Positions 1 to 8,757 of a stretch of DNA of 64,000 nt are shown in pieces; the stretch's first letter is position 1, and each line of letters opens with the position of its first letter. The stretch comes from a virus. Where the stretch lies: positions 1 to 64,000 of the IMG/VR virus record IMGVR_UViG_3300043823_000114; one strand, written 5' to 3'. The translations under genes and the position numbers were made by a program. The notes under the pieces were generated by a model. It was not told the DNA's origin. It searched no databases and saw only the letters and a program-made list of their open reading frames with translations.

Positions 1-1272
1 ATCGAACTCATAGTAATCACATAGACTGCTTAGAATCCAAACATTATCTGTTGTTGCAGTTGCAATGATTCGCTTAAAAGTATCAAGATAGTTATCCACA
101 AATCGAGTAGTGCGAATGTTTGGAAATTTTTGTTTCAATGATACTAGTTGAGCATTATCATAATTGCCGTGATCGACAAAATACATAGCACTACTATCTT
201 CACCAGTGCTCACGAGTTGATTAGTGACAAAGTTTAGATTGGGGAATTGTTCTAGCCCAGTAGCCCATTGAGAGTGTCGTTCAAACTCATGCTTGTTAAT
301 TAAGAATGTATCAGTCCATTTGTTCCATTTACTACCAAATACATGAGTCATATATCGTTGCCATGGCTCAGGTTGCCAGTTAAAATCAAACTCTGTATAA
401 TCATTCTCACTGCTGATAACCCAAAACAAGTTTGTTTTACTCTTGTTGGCACAACGACGAATAGTATCCATCATACTATTCACATAACGGGTAGATTTTA
501 CTTCAATACCCAAATCGTTCAATCCAGCAAGGCGTGATGGTGCTAGCGGGTTATTTTTGTCGATGTAAAATATTTGTAGTTCACCGAGTTCTGCCAATAT
601 ATCTTCAACAAATTTGTGAGTAGTTGCTCCGGGTACACGATACTCTACAGTGGCACTACGATGACCCTCCCAATGCTGATTACCAAATACATAGATAAAT
701 GGAGGGTCAAATGGATCTGGGCACCAACTATAATCAAATTTAATATCAGTATCTGCATTAGTAACCCAGTTATCAGTTGTCGGGGCTAAAGTTGCGTGTA
801 TATTATGCATATACTTGCGCTCCGTTGCACCTTCTACATGATATTCTATTGTGGGCATCCGTTCAGCCCCATGCCATTGGTTACCAAATACATAGATATA
901 GGGTGGGTCAAATGGGTGAGGACACCATGAATAATCAAACTCTGAAATCTCATGTAATGTAATCCAGTTTTTCATTACAGGCATTGATTTAACTATGTTG
1001 CTATGATGATGCCATCTTCTTTCGTCAACATGATTTTTGTTTGCAAGATACACTCCGCCAAACTCACACCATTGATTTGGCCAAGTATGAAGGTGATCAC
1101 TTTCCCACGGAACTGGGGTGTAATCAAAATTAAACCCAGTGTAATCATTGCCTCCATAAATATACCAGAAGTGGCTTGTTTTTGCCTTAGATGCGGCATC
1201 TTCTAAGCTATCAGCTTGTTTTTCAAACGCAAATAAGTTTGGCTTTGGGCCATAATAAAATAAATCAAACAT
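1..1272 (-). CDS. Repeat-rich glycosyltransferase-like protein, partial
   Basis: An open frame runs from an ATG at 1272 to the left edge (424 codons) with no stop, so the C-terminus is missing. The visible part is built from about five divergent copies of a module. Each has an aromatic lead-in (FWYIYGG, FWVISSE, VWILSS), then an acidic-aromatic F-D-[FY]-x-W-x-P stretch, then a segment such as YIYVFGNQ or THVFGSKW. Copies such as FDYSWCPDPFDPPFIYVFG and FDYSWCPHPFDPPYIYVFG are nearly identical. I know this pattern loosely from large phage proteins near glycosyltransferases, and the neighbouring gene at 1271-2392 also looks like one. A role in glycan synthesis is inference from context; a structural repeat protein is the alternative. 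The start codon shares two bases with the divergent plus-strand gene (CATG at 1270-1273), so both promoters must lie inside the opposite gene. Confidence 0.7.
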   Translation of the reverse strand, partial: MFDLFYYGPKPNLFAFEKQADSLEDAASKAKTSHFWYIYGGNDYTGFNFDYTPVPWESDHLHTWPNQWCEFGGVYLANKNHVDERRWHHHSNIVKSMPVMKNWITLHEISEFDYSWCPHPFDPPYIYVFGNQWHGAERMPTIEYHVEGATERKYMHNIHATLAPTTDNWVTNADTDIKFDYSWCPDPFDPPFIYVFGNQHWEGHRSATVEYRVPGATTHKFVEDILAELGELQIFYIDKNNPLAPSRLAGLNDLGIEVKSTRYVNSMMDTIRRCANKSKTNLFWVISSENDYTEFDFNWQPEPWQRYMTHVFGSKWNKWTDTFLINKHEFERHSQWATGLEQFPNLNFVTNQLVSTGEDSSAMYFVDHGNYDNAQLVSLKQKFPNIRTTRFVDNYLDTFKRIIATATTDNVWILSSLCDYYEFD

Positions 1273-2392
1273 GTATAATATCCATAGTCATTACGAGACT
1301 ATCTTTCACAGACTCTCTGACATTGTAACATACCGCAGACTCCTTTATCTACTACCTTACGGATCAACTCAACCAGAAAATCTCGAAAGAATTGCCGATG
1401 ATATTGGTCACACAAATGGAGTTGTAAAAGATGGACCCATGTTTATCTCTTACGATCAAGAACCAATACTAGGGGAGTTCAACTACCCATTATTTGACTA
1501 TATAAAGAACAACTGCCAAGCACCATTTATCTTAATCACAACCGAAAAAGATAGTGATCCATTAGATCAAGTACAAGAACGATATAGTTGGCCCATTGTT
1601 TATTATTTTCATCATGCATTTGCCGCACACGATTGGTTTAGGGGATACCGTTATGATTCAAGATTGATACCAGTCAATCAGCGAACAATCAAAAAGAAGT
1701 TCATCACATTTAATCGTTTAACAAGCAATGCCAGGGTATATCGCAGTCTACTAATAAATGAACTTGTTGAACGAAATATATTAGATCAAGGTTATGTTAG
1801 TTATAGCACAATCAGTCCAGATGATAATGCAGATTACAATCAAGCATTGATGGAATCAATAAACCGATACAATGTACCAGAATATTTAGCAAGACAGGCT
1901 ATAACGAATATCTCAAAACTGCCCCCATTGCGAATTGATAACGACGGGCCTATTCCAAATGGTAGTATGCAACTCAGTGCAGTTCCACAATCACAAGAAT
2001 CATTTTTACAAATAGTGACTGAGACTTGTTATTGGGAGCGAAAGAAACATTTGACTGAAAAGATTTTCAAACCAATCATAAGCAGAATGCCATTTGTTTT
2101 AGTGGGCCCCGCACACAATCTAAAATATCTACGAGAATATGGGTTTAAAACTTTTGATCGTTGGATCGATGAAAGTTACGATGATATAGAAGATCCTATA
2201 CTGCGCATGAAAGCTATCGGTCTTACTATGAGCAAGATATGTAGTCACAGCGAATCAGAGTTATACGATATGCTACAAGAGATGGCGCTAGTTCTCGAAC
2301 ACAATTACAATCATTTCTACAGCAATGAATTTTTAGATTATTGTTGGACAGAACTAATCACAAATATCAAACAAGCAGTCAGCGAAGTTTGA
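1271..2392 (+). CDS. Glycosyltransferase-like protein (DESYD family)
   Basis: A 373-residue protein, the only plus-strand gene in the first 52 kb. The C-terminal third carries TEKIFKPI, a hydrophobic FVLVGP, LREYGFKTF and DESYDDIEDP. This arrangement is typical of phage proteins distantly similar to GT10 fucosyltransferase C-terminal nucleotide-sugar-binding domains. The gene at 13976-14932 has the same block (TEKTTRPM, LRQMGFKTF, DESYDVFD), so the window holds two paralogs, one on each strand. The likely role is sugar transfer onto a phage or host glycan, inferred from motif and context. The ATG at 1271 overlaps the start of the minus-strand neighbour, and the last 14 bases overlap the end of the convergent APS-kinase fusion. 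I see no strong promoter directly upstream. Confidence 0.6.
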   Translation: MYNIHSHYETIFHRLSDIVTYRRLLYLLPYGSTQPENLERIADDIGHTNGVVKDGPMFISYDQEPILGEFNYPLFDYIKNNCQAPFILITTEKDSDPLDQVQERYSWPIVYYFHHAFAAHDWFRGYRYDSRLIPVNQRTIKKKFITFNRLTSNARVYRSLLINELVERNILDQGYVSYSTISPDDNADYNQALMESINRYNVPEYLARQAITNISKLPPLRIDNDGPIPNGSMQLSAVPQSQESFLQIVTETCYWERKKHLTEKIFKPIISRMPFVLVGPAHNLKYLREYGFKTFDRWIDESYDDIEDPILRMKAIGLTMSKICSHSESELYDMLQEMALVLEHNYNHFYSNEFLDYCWTELITNIKQAVSEV

Positions 2393-2993
2393 TATTTGTC
2401 CACACTCGCTCATGTAGATAAAATAATGCAATTTTAGTAAATATTTCAACTCCACCAATAGCAGCCGCAAGATCAACTCTACCAGTAATAATCCAACTTA
2501 GCACAAATGTATCTATAGTTCCCAGTGTACGCCAACTAATTGCTTTTAATATACTTCGTCTATGTGTGTCTGTTTTGTGATACGCCGCAACAATATTGTC
2601 TATGATATCTGTGTTTTGTGACCAATCAGTAATAGCATAACTAAAAAATTTAGGATTTTCAAATATCTTATTTGTATCTTCAAAGCGACCTTGCTCTATT
2701 GTATTCATCCAAATTATAATATCAGCATCAAACCATTGTTGATATTCGTTTGTAGGACACACGAAGTCACATACTACAAAATCTTCCGTAGAATTGTCCG
2801 ACATTTGTTTCATTCGTTTAAGCTGACGCAATCTACCTTCTGCACTAAAATCCCAATCACCGTGCTCTGCTCGAACTGCATCAGCATTTAGCCATCTAAC
2901 AGTATGTGCAAGCATTAGTCTCTTAACTAGCTCTTGGCTAAATGTTGTCTTGCCAGATCCAGGCAATCCCATCACTAAAATTTTCTTCGTCAT
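2379..2993 (-). CDS. APS-kinase-like P-loop domain fused to DUF2061 membrane domain
   Basis: The protein has two parts. Residues 1-140 form a P-loop kinase of the adenylylsulfate-kinase type, with Walker A GLPGSGKTT at residues 9-17 and a following WLNADAVR stretch resembling the APS kinase LDGD-x-R region. Residues about 144-204 match the DUF2061 membrane family (RRSILKAISWRTLG, two hydrophobic segments, ending in LHERVW). This fusion has been seen in bacteria and phages. It could make PAPS for sulfation of a glycan, or phosphorylate another small substrate; the substrate is not visible in the sequence. I chose the ATG at 2993 over a TTG at 2999 because it forms an ATGA overlap with the stop of the carbamoyltransferase tail upstream, which suggests translational coupling. 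It is probably the last gene of the glycan operon and overlaps the convergent gene by 14 bases. Confidence 0.8.
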   Translation of the reverse strand: MTKKILVMGLPGSGKTTFSQELVKRLMLAHTVRWLNADAVRAEHGDWDFSAEGRLRQLKRMKQMSDNSTEDFVVCDFVCPTNEYQQWFDADIIIWMNTIEQGRFEDTNKIFENPKFFSYAITDWSQNTDIIDNIVAAYHKTDTHRRSILKAISWRTLGTIDTFVLSWIITGRVDLAAAIGGVEIFTKIALFYLHERVWTNIKLR

Positions 2994-4477
2994 GAGCAAA
3001 CCTTTACATTATATAACTGTTCAAATCTATCTGCATCTTTGCGGTCATTGACCATTGGCTCACCACGAATGTTTAAACTAGTGTTTAATAACATGGGGCA
3101 ATCAGTCATCACAAACCATTTCTCTAAGAGTTCTCGGATTCCTGATCCGTCTTGGGGGACTGTTTGTACCCTACTAGTATTATCGTAATGCGCAATAGCA
3201 GGAAATAAATCAGGACGCCGGCAAGTAGCCACTGACTGCATATAAGGGCTAGTGGCAAAGCCCCAAGGCATATCAAAATACTCTTAGGCATGTTCTTCAA
3301 GAATGATCGGCGCGAAAGGCCTAAATTTTTGTCTGCGTTTGATTTCATTTACTCGATCCTTTATATCTGTACCACGGGGGTCTGCTAATAAACTTCTATT
3401 GCCTAATGCTCTTGGTCCGAATTCCGCTCTGCCACTAGCCACACCAACAATGCGATCAGACAAAAGAGCATCCAGGGCATCGTTAACAGGGTAAGCACCA
3501 GGTATATTGTGGCCCAGAAAAGCAGTTGTCCAATTAATACGCTGACCGTAAGCAAGGGCGGCAGCCCCCATACTGCAACCAGCATCGCCAGGATTAGGCA
3601 TAATCCAAATGTTGTCAAAATATGCTCCTATATGTCTATTTGCACTACAGTTAAGCGCAACACCGCCCATGTAGACTAAGTTATTGCTCCAACCTAGTTT
3701 CTTTGCACGATATATTACATTCAGTACCAATGTCTCTACGATGCTTTGTGCACTATGAGCCATTTCTTCTACGCCAGCTCCTTTAAAGAAATTTTCAGTA
3801 AAGCCTAGGTGTAGGTTTTGTTTTAGTCTAATCTCGTATTCGTCGTCAATCACGGCATTTTGTACAAGGTCATTGTATACATCAGTGCCATAAGCAGCCA
3901 TGCCCATTGTAATGTATTCTTCTTCATTGGGCTTTAGTCCACACCTCTGTGTCATAGCACTATAAAACAATCCAATGCTATGCGGATACTTTTGTCCCCA
4001 TAGCTTTTTGTATTTGGCTTTGCCACCAACATACTCTGCGCCCCAGATACTGATAGTATCAAACTCACCAATGGCATCAATAACAACTACCGTGGCACGA
4101 TCAAATGGGCTTGTTTGAAACCCTGCGGCTGCATGACTTAGGTGATGACTATAACATTTTGTGGTTCGCACATTTGTCATAATACAAGTGTTCTTTAACT
4201 GCTCGTTTAGTGCACGGTTTAAAGTTATCTTATCCCACTCAACGCCTTGACCCGAGTATAATTGTCTCAGTTGTTTCTTCCAGGGAGTTTCGTAGTAAGC
4301 AATAGTATCTATTACACCATAGTCATATAAGTCTGCGATTAACTCGGGACTTATGTTTGCATCATTCTTGATCTTGCTATAGCGTTCGCTATGACCGGCG
4401 AATAAGATATCACCGTGTCTATTGATTACTGTTGCGGCGGCATCATGAAAGCCAGCCGAGATTCCTAATATGTTCAT
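2990..4477 (-). pseudogene. NodU/CmcH-type carbamoyltransferase interrupted by an in-frame TAA
   Basis: The frame from 4477 to 2990 is a single carbamoyltransferase of about 495 codons broken only by a TAA at 3286-3284. Residues 1-397 carry the N-terminal Kae1/YrdC-like domain: GISAGFHDAAA, CYSHHLSHAAAGF with catalytic-type histidines, GGVALNCSANR and PNPGDAGCSMGAA. The C-terminal domain begins with FGPRALGNRSLLADPR, reaches RPFAPIILEEHA, meets the stop, and continues in the same frame with EYFD, ARVQTVPQ, LLNTSLNIRGEP. The family transfers carbamoyl from carbamoyl phosphate to hydroxyls of sugars or nucleosides. No base is inserted or deleted. A downstream ATG at 3271 with an upstream GAG could restart the C-terminal 93 residues, so a split two-chain enzyme or readthrough remains possible. 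A recent nonsense mutation or sequence error is equally plausible. The start overlaps the upstream SGNH gene by 35 bases. Confidence 0.85.
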
Positions 4478-5105
4478 ACAATTTTGCGGTCACCTTTCTA
4501 TGACCATCTTCTAAGAAATGCTCTCTAGGGCCACGCTTACATCCATTAGTCCATTCAGCCATCCCTTCTGATGGCCATCCTAGAAAGTTAGATGCGTCAA
4601 TCATTTTTGGTAACTTAGCATCATCATTATAAAATGTTTTATGATAATATTCATTAGATACCACTGACATCATAATATATTTGATGTTTCTTTGTTTAAG
4701 AAAGTCTTGCAACAGTATAACATCATATAAAAACTTTGTATATAGATATTTTGGATCATGATATTGATTGGTATAATTCAATAGTTCCAATCTCCAATCT
4801 TGACCATCTCGCCTAAACAAGTCCCCGCCATATCCAGGCCAAATGTCAAACACTCCATTGGCATCGGCGAATTCCATACGACCCGGACTCGTCCACCCAA
4901 TAATAACTAAATCTAAAGGTTCACCGCTGACTACATAGTCAATTACTTTTCTAATCATCTGAGTGTTACCACCGCTAGGCTGACCCAAATTGACGATATT
5001 GGCTTTTAGTCCTTTGGCGAGATGGTATGGGTACGCATGATCTCTATTATCAAGTTCTTCCCCGTAAGTGAAACTATCACCAACAGCTAAAATATTTTTA
5101 ATCAT
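4443..5105 (-). CDS. SGNH/GDSL hydrolase-like protein
   Basis: A 220-residue protein with an SGNH block I at the N-terminus (VGDSFTYG, nucleophile Ser11), a GQPSGGNTQ segment in the place of block II/III, and a C-terminal EDGH (residues 199-202) that can supply the acid and histidine of the catalytic dyad. SGNH enzymes remove or transfer acyl groups, often acetyl groups on sugars. Beside a carbamoyltransferase and glycosyltransferases, glycan acylation or deacylation is the likely role, but the substrate is not shown. There is no signal peptide or membrane segment. It starts in an ATGA overlap with the stop of the 33-residue small protein upstream and its 3' end overlaps the carbamoyltransferase start. 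A second SGNH gene, with little obvious identity beyond block I, lies at 5178-5993. Confidence 0.8.
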   Translation of the reverse strand: MIKNILAVGDSFTYGEELDNRDHAYPYHLAKGLKANIVNLGQPSGGNTQMIRKVIDYVVSGEPLDLVIIGWTSPGRMEFADANGVFDIWPGYGGDLFRRDGQDWRLELLNYTNQYHDPKYLYTKFLYDVILLQDFLKQRNIKYIMMSVVSNEYYHKTFYNDDAKLPKMIDASNFLGWPSEGMAEWTNGCKRGPREHFLEDGHRKVTAKLYEHIRNLGWLS

Positions 5106-5203
5106 TTGTAGATAAATGGATCTCGTTTGCGTAATTCTTTTAGTTTTTTACGGTAGCGAATTTCTAATACGATTCGATTATACAGATTTTTTAACCAGTT
5201 CAT
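5102..5203 (-). CDS. Small basic 33-residue phage protein
   Basis: A short frame of 33 codons runs from ATG at 5203 to TGA at 5104-5102. The product begins MNWLKNLYNR and ends RKKLKELRKRDPFIYK, so it has a short hydrophobic/aromatic head and a strongly basic helical tail. I recall small phage proteins with a similar basic tail ending in RDPFIY, which is the main reason for calling it; the function is unknown. The frame fills the otherwise empty 72-bp gap between two SGNH genes, overlaps the end of the upstream gene by 26 bases, and its TGA overlaps the next ATG (ATGA). This spacing matches the rest of the operon and supports real translation. Confidence 0.65.
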   Translation of the reverse strand: MNWLKNLYNRIVLEIRYRKKLKELRKRDPFIYK

Positions 5204-5993
5204 TGAATTTATCTTTCATTAATTTGGCAGCATCAACATGTGCCTCTTCTAATGGGTGAGTAGTACCCACTGGGTATTTATTCTCAATGGCCCACTGATA
5301 AAACCCTCTCGGTCTTTCGATCTGATTGAACCCCACACCGGGTGGGAACATATATGTATTAGACCAATCAATCTGGGATCTCAGTGCCCACATGTCTATG
5401 CCTTGGAATCTAGTTTCTTGAAATTTTTCATTATCCGGATGAATGTGATTCTCTGCAAATGTAAAAAGATATGGGATATTTTTTATTTTTAAATATTGTT
5501 GCAAAAAAACTACCTCTTTAATAGTAGAGTATGTATCGTATATGTCACTGTCGCCTACGTGTTTATAAAACATTTTACTAAAATCACCTAATCCAGTACT
5601 TTTACTAAAGTTAAAATGATTGATATGATTTTGTAGGACACCAGAATCACCATGTACAATCTGTGTTATTTCGTTCATATCATCGTAATTGTCCCATGGA
5701 TTTATACTATACCAATTAGATTTGCTAATTTCATAGTTAAATCTAAACTCGTATCTACAGGCAAATGTCCATTGAACAATAACAAACATATCTCGGTTAA
5801 AGCGGTTTTGACATTCATTTATCACTAATCTAGAGATTGCATTATTTGCACTTCCACTTTTTGCCGCACACGAATATTCAAACCCAGCATCTTTGGCTAG
5901 TAATGCCGGATAAGTGCTCCGACTGGGTCCATTAACTTGATCGGCCAGTTCTGCACCATATATGAAACTATCACCGCCCGCTACTATAATCAT
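5178..5993 (-). CDS. SGNH/GDSL hydrolase-like protein
   Basis: A 271-residue protein with block I near its N-terminus (AGGDSFIYG, Ser9 as nucleophile), a SGSANNAISR segment resembling the Gly/Asn blocks, and a C-terminal HPLEEAH (residues 246-252) that can provide the catalytic histidine. This is the second member of a pair of SGNH proteins in the operon. A hydrolase or acyltransferase acting on a glycan is likely from context; the substrate is unknown. Its start overlaps the end of the upstream 363-residue gene by 23 bases, and its end overlaps the small basic gene. Confidence 0.75.
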   Translation of the reverse strand: MIIVAGGDSFIYGAELADQVNGPSRSTYPALLAKDAGFEYSCAAKSGSANNAISRLVINECQNRFNRDMFVIVQWTFACRYEFRFNYEISKSNWYSINPWDNYDDMNEITQIVHGDSGVLQNHINHFNFSKSTGLGDFSKMFYKHVGDSDIYDTYSTIKEVVFLQQYLKIKNIPYLFTFAENHIHPDNEKFQETRFQGIDMWALRSQIDWSNTYMFPPGVGFNQIERPRGFYQWAIENKYPVGTTHPLEEAHVDAAKLMKDKFNELVKKSV

Positions 5994-7062
5994 ATCCTGG
6001 CTTCAATCTTGCTATTTGTTGTTCGTAGTAGTCTGAGTCTGTATAACTGTAGGGGTATACGGAGCGTAGAATACCGCCTCCATCATCGTCACACGAGATC
6101 GATACAATATCGAGGTACTGGGCCAGCCTGGGCCAAATCTCACGGTAGTCGGTGGTGCCAAAACTCGTTTGCAAATCGACTTGGCCGACTGCATGGTATC
6201 CAAAGTTATATGATGTCTCGTCCAGAGCAAATCCGTTGCGAGTAAGCCAATCTTTAAATCCCGCCATTTCTTCGGTGTGCCACGGATGCGGCCCATTATA
6301 TACCACACTCTGCGCCCATTCGATATCAAACTCTCCACTATAGTAGCGTAGATGAGTAATAGCATCACATACGCTGGCGTCAATATCGACACCTTGCTCA
6401 TCTCTATATACTTCATACAGCGTCTTACCAATCTGCGTCCAATGTAAGTAAACTTCCCCGAATTTTCTATCGTATCTAGTTTCGTCAAAAGTTGTTTTAA
6501 GTTCTGTTGGGAATTCATATCGTGGTGCATTTAAAAATGTCGTAATCTGGCTTGGGCGAACCCACTCGGGCTGTGTCGCTTTCTTACGCTGACTAAGCAT
6601 TAAACTCTCTGCCTCGTGGCACAGATTGTTTAACTGTCTAATTGCAAACTTAGCTGTATCGTCTGCCCGTTTATAGTAATCACTCAATCCCCACACAGTA
6701 CCTTGAAGTATTTCAAAGTGATTGTGTAGCAAGTTCATTGCTGTTTGATTGGGACTTAAATCTGTTTGTTGTATAAACGCAGGAGTGTATACTTCGTTTA
6801 TTTGATATTCCTTACCAAAGAAATGATTGATACTATCGCAGGCCCAGTTAAGTTCATCACAGATAAAGTTTATATCTCTTGGTGTATCAGGGAAGCCAAG
6901 AAAGCAAAAGTTCTTTTCAAGGTATAGATTGCGTCTGAGAACATCCTGTAGAGCCAGATACCAATTATTACCCATCGGGGTATCATACACATCGATAATA
7001 TAATCTAGTGTATCAGTTTTATCTAAGGGGTTTTGTAGTGTAACTGTTACTTTATTCGCCAT
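5971..7062 (-). CDS. Conserved phage hypothetical protein, 363 aa
   Basis: I do not recognise a catalytic family. The protein is soluble-looking, aromatic-rich and acidic, with no signal peptide or membrane segment. It has a helical middle containing LLHNHFEILQG and a His/Trp-rich C-terminal half (GPHPWHTEEMAGF). The C-terminal acidic run CDDDGGG could bind metal, but that is only a guess. It sits in the glycan operon and overlaps both neighbours: the 69-residue gene upstream by 11 bases and the SGNH gene downstream by 23. That makes it a genuine coding region, likely expressed with the radical SAM genes. Confidence 0.75.
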   Translation of the reverse strand: MANKVTVTLQNPLDKTDTLDYIIDVYDTPMGNNWYLALQDVLRRNLYLEKNFCFLGFPDTPRDINFICDELNWACDSINHFFGKEYQINEVYTPAFIQQTDLSPNQTAMNLLHNHFEILQGTVWGLSDYYKRADDTAKFAIRQLNNLCHEAESLMLSQRKKATQPEWVRPSQITTFLNAPRYEFPTELKTTFDETRYDRKFGEVYLHWTQIGKTLYEVYRDEQGVDIDASVCDAITHLRYYSGEFDIEWAQSVVYNGPHPWHTEEMAGFKDWLTRNGFALDETSYNFGYHAVGQVDLQTSFGTTDYREIWPRLAQYLDIVSISCDDDGGGILRSVYPYSYTDSDYYEQQIARLKPGYDYSSGR

Positions 7063-7261
7063 ATTTTAAAATAAAATACATTAGTTGTGATTCTTCTTCT
7101 TCAGTGACATCCAAGCAAAGCGTGACATCCGTATTGAAATAACTGCTAAGCCCCATTATATCTTCATGAACCCACCAGCGCACATTTTCAGTGCCTAAAT
7201 TTTCTTTGCACCATTCTTTGATTTCTGACTTGTTGGTTTGTTTGATTCTATATTTCTTCAA
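7052..7261 (-). CDS. Small hypothetical protein, 69 aa
   Basis: A 69-residue soluble protein with a basic N-terminus (MKKYRIKQTNK) and an acidic C-terminal half. No known domain is recognised. It overlaps the upstream radical SAM gene by 14 bases and the downstream 363-residue gene by 11, the spacing seen throughout the operon, which is the main support for its being translated. Two cysteines and several tryptophans are present but no metal-binding pattern. Confidence 0.65.
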   Translation of the reverse strand: MKKYRIKQTNKSEIKEWCKENLGTENVRWWVHEDIMGLSSYFNTDVTLCLDVTEEEESQLMYFILKYGE

Positions 7262-8552
7262 TTGAGTCCCACCATTCTAATACTTGGGGTCTCGCACTCA
7301 ATATTTCACGCATAGTGATTGGTTGTGTGCGAATACTTTCTAATTTTAGCACACGAGCTTTGCCTTTTGCAATAGCTTTGGGGTATTCATTGGGCCATTG
7401 TTCTTGAAAGGTGGTTCTAGATTTTAGCTCGACCAAGATATCCTTTAACGGGCACTCACCAGTTATGTTATGTGTTGTTTCATCTATCCAGGGTTCTAAA
7501 AGTTCTCTGGGTAGGGCTAAAGGTGACATAACTATGTCCGGGCTAAAACTAAAAACTACTTTCGCTAATATATTTACATCTAACTCTCGTGACAGTCGCA
7601 AAATGTTAAGGGTTTCGAACATACCTGGCAATGTGAGTGTGAAGTCAATTCGCATCTGGCGTCTGTTAGTTGCGATCTCAACTCCTCTACGGAAGTTCTC
7701 AAGCCACTGATTGTAGTCAAGGCCTGTTCTAATATACTCGCCAATCGCTCCTGTTCCGTCAAGGCTGGCACAGATCTGCCAATCACGCACTTTCGAAAGA
7801 ATGTCTTTGTAAAGATCAGTGCCACGATAACTAACACGGGAGAGGTTAGTATTATATCTAGCATAAACATTTGGTCCGTCCCCTAAATCAACTATTCGTT
7901 TCATATACCGCCAATGCTGTTCATACATCAACGGTTCACCGCCAACCCAGTAGACTTCTTCCACTCTATGTTCTTCTACTGCTTGTGCAAACTCTGCTTC
8001 TACTTGACTTAGTTGAAACTCCTCTATTTGTTTTTTGATTTCAGGTTTCATCCAATTATTCTTTGGGTCATGCCAGTTGATCATATCGTGCTGTCTTTGC
8101 TCACTTTCCCAACTACTAGACAACATATCGCCGCACATACGGCATTTAAAGTTACAAAGATTACTAAATCTATAATCCCACGATACGGGCTTCATTGTTG
8201 TATAACCAGTATCGTCAGTACTTTCCATTACTTCTGAATACTTATGCTGAAATAACTGATTGAAATAGTCTCTGTAAACAGAGGTATTCAAGAGTTTATC
8301 ATTACATACTTCGCACTCCGGTAATGTTTCGCCTGCAATCATGCGTTTTCTAACAGAGCGCATATGCTCCCCGTTCCAATGTTCATCTAAAGTGATAGGT
8401 ATATACTTACCAGAACCAGCGCTTGTGTCGATATATTGTTGAAAGTTTTGTGCAGGCTCTCTACTGGCACAGCACATTCTGCGTTCTGTTTGCGGACTCA
8501 AATATGTATGAGTCCAAGGTGCCATGCAAAGTGTATCTGGTTTAACGACCAT
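7248..8552 (-). CDS. Radical SAM protein with N-terminal SPASM/twitch-like cysteine cluster
   Basis: A 434-residue enzyme. The radical SAM [4Fe-4S] motif is NLCNFKCRMCG with Cys133, Cys137 and Cys140. Unusually, a second cysteine set lies before it: LCMAPW (Cys9), MCC (Cys27-28) and CEVC (Cys80, Cys83). This resembles the SPASM/twitch motif that normally follows the core, so the auxiliary cluster domain looks moved to the N-terminus. A WVGGEPLM stretch corresponds to the GGEP SAM-binding motif. Such enzymes generate a 5'-deoxyadenosyl radical and act on peptides, sugars or small molecules; the substrate here is unknown. It is one of five tandem relatives in 7248-13986. Confidence 0.9.
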   Translation of the reverse strand: MVVKPDTLCMAPWTHTYLSPQTERRMCCASREPAQNFQQYIDTSAGSGKYIPITLDEHWNGEHMRSVRKRMIAGETLPECEVCNDKLLNTSVYRDYFNQLFQHKYSEVMESTDDTGYTTMKPVSWDYRFSNLCNFKCRMCGDMLSSSWESEQRQHDMINWHDPKNNWMKPEIKKQIEEFQLSQVEAEFAQAVEEHRVEEVYWVGGEPLMYEQHWRYMKRIVDLGDGPNVYARYNTNLSRVSYRGTDLYKDILSKVRDWQICASLDGTGAIGEYIRTGLDYNQWLENFRRGVEIATNRRQMRIDFTLTLPGMFETLNILRLSRELDVNILAKVVFSFSPDIVMSPLALPRELLEPWIDETTHNITGECPLKDILVELKSRTTFQEQWPNEYPKAIAKGKARVLKLESIRTQPITMREILSARPQVLEWWDSIEEI

Positions 8553-8757
8553 ATTTGTTATTGATTATTTTTAATGTTTCTTTTGCGTATTGACCAGACG
8601 GATGATCTTTGTGCATCCGTGCGATATCGTCTAACGCTGTCCACATAAGTTCGTGTTCATTTTGAATTTCGAAAACTCTATTACGGAGGTTGGCACTGTC
8701 CACAATACTCAAACAAGCACCGATAAACTTAACAAGTAACCGTACCCATAATTCCAT
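8542..8757 (-). CDS. Small hypothetical protein, 71 aa
   Basis: A 71-residue, mostly helical protein with a hydrophobic N-terminus (LWVRLLVKFIGACLSIV) that could be a single membrane anchor or an amphipathic helix, followed by a charged segment. It starts in a TAATG overlap with the stop of the radical SAM gene upstream and runs 11 bases into the next radical SAM gene. No family is recognised. It is wedged between two radical SAM genes, so a partner or membrane-tethering role is possible but unproven. Confidence 0.65.
   Translation of the reverse strand: MELWVRLLVKFIGACLSIVDSANLRNRVFEIQNEHELMWTALDDIARMHKDHPSGQYAKETLKIINNKYGR

Noticed and set aside
3284-3286. Reassigned stop codon (alternative genetic code) to explain the carbamoyltransferase TAA
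   Set aside because: TAA ends gp20, gp5, gp6 and others at expected positions, so TAA is a normal stop in this genome.
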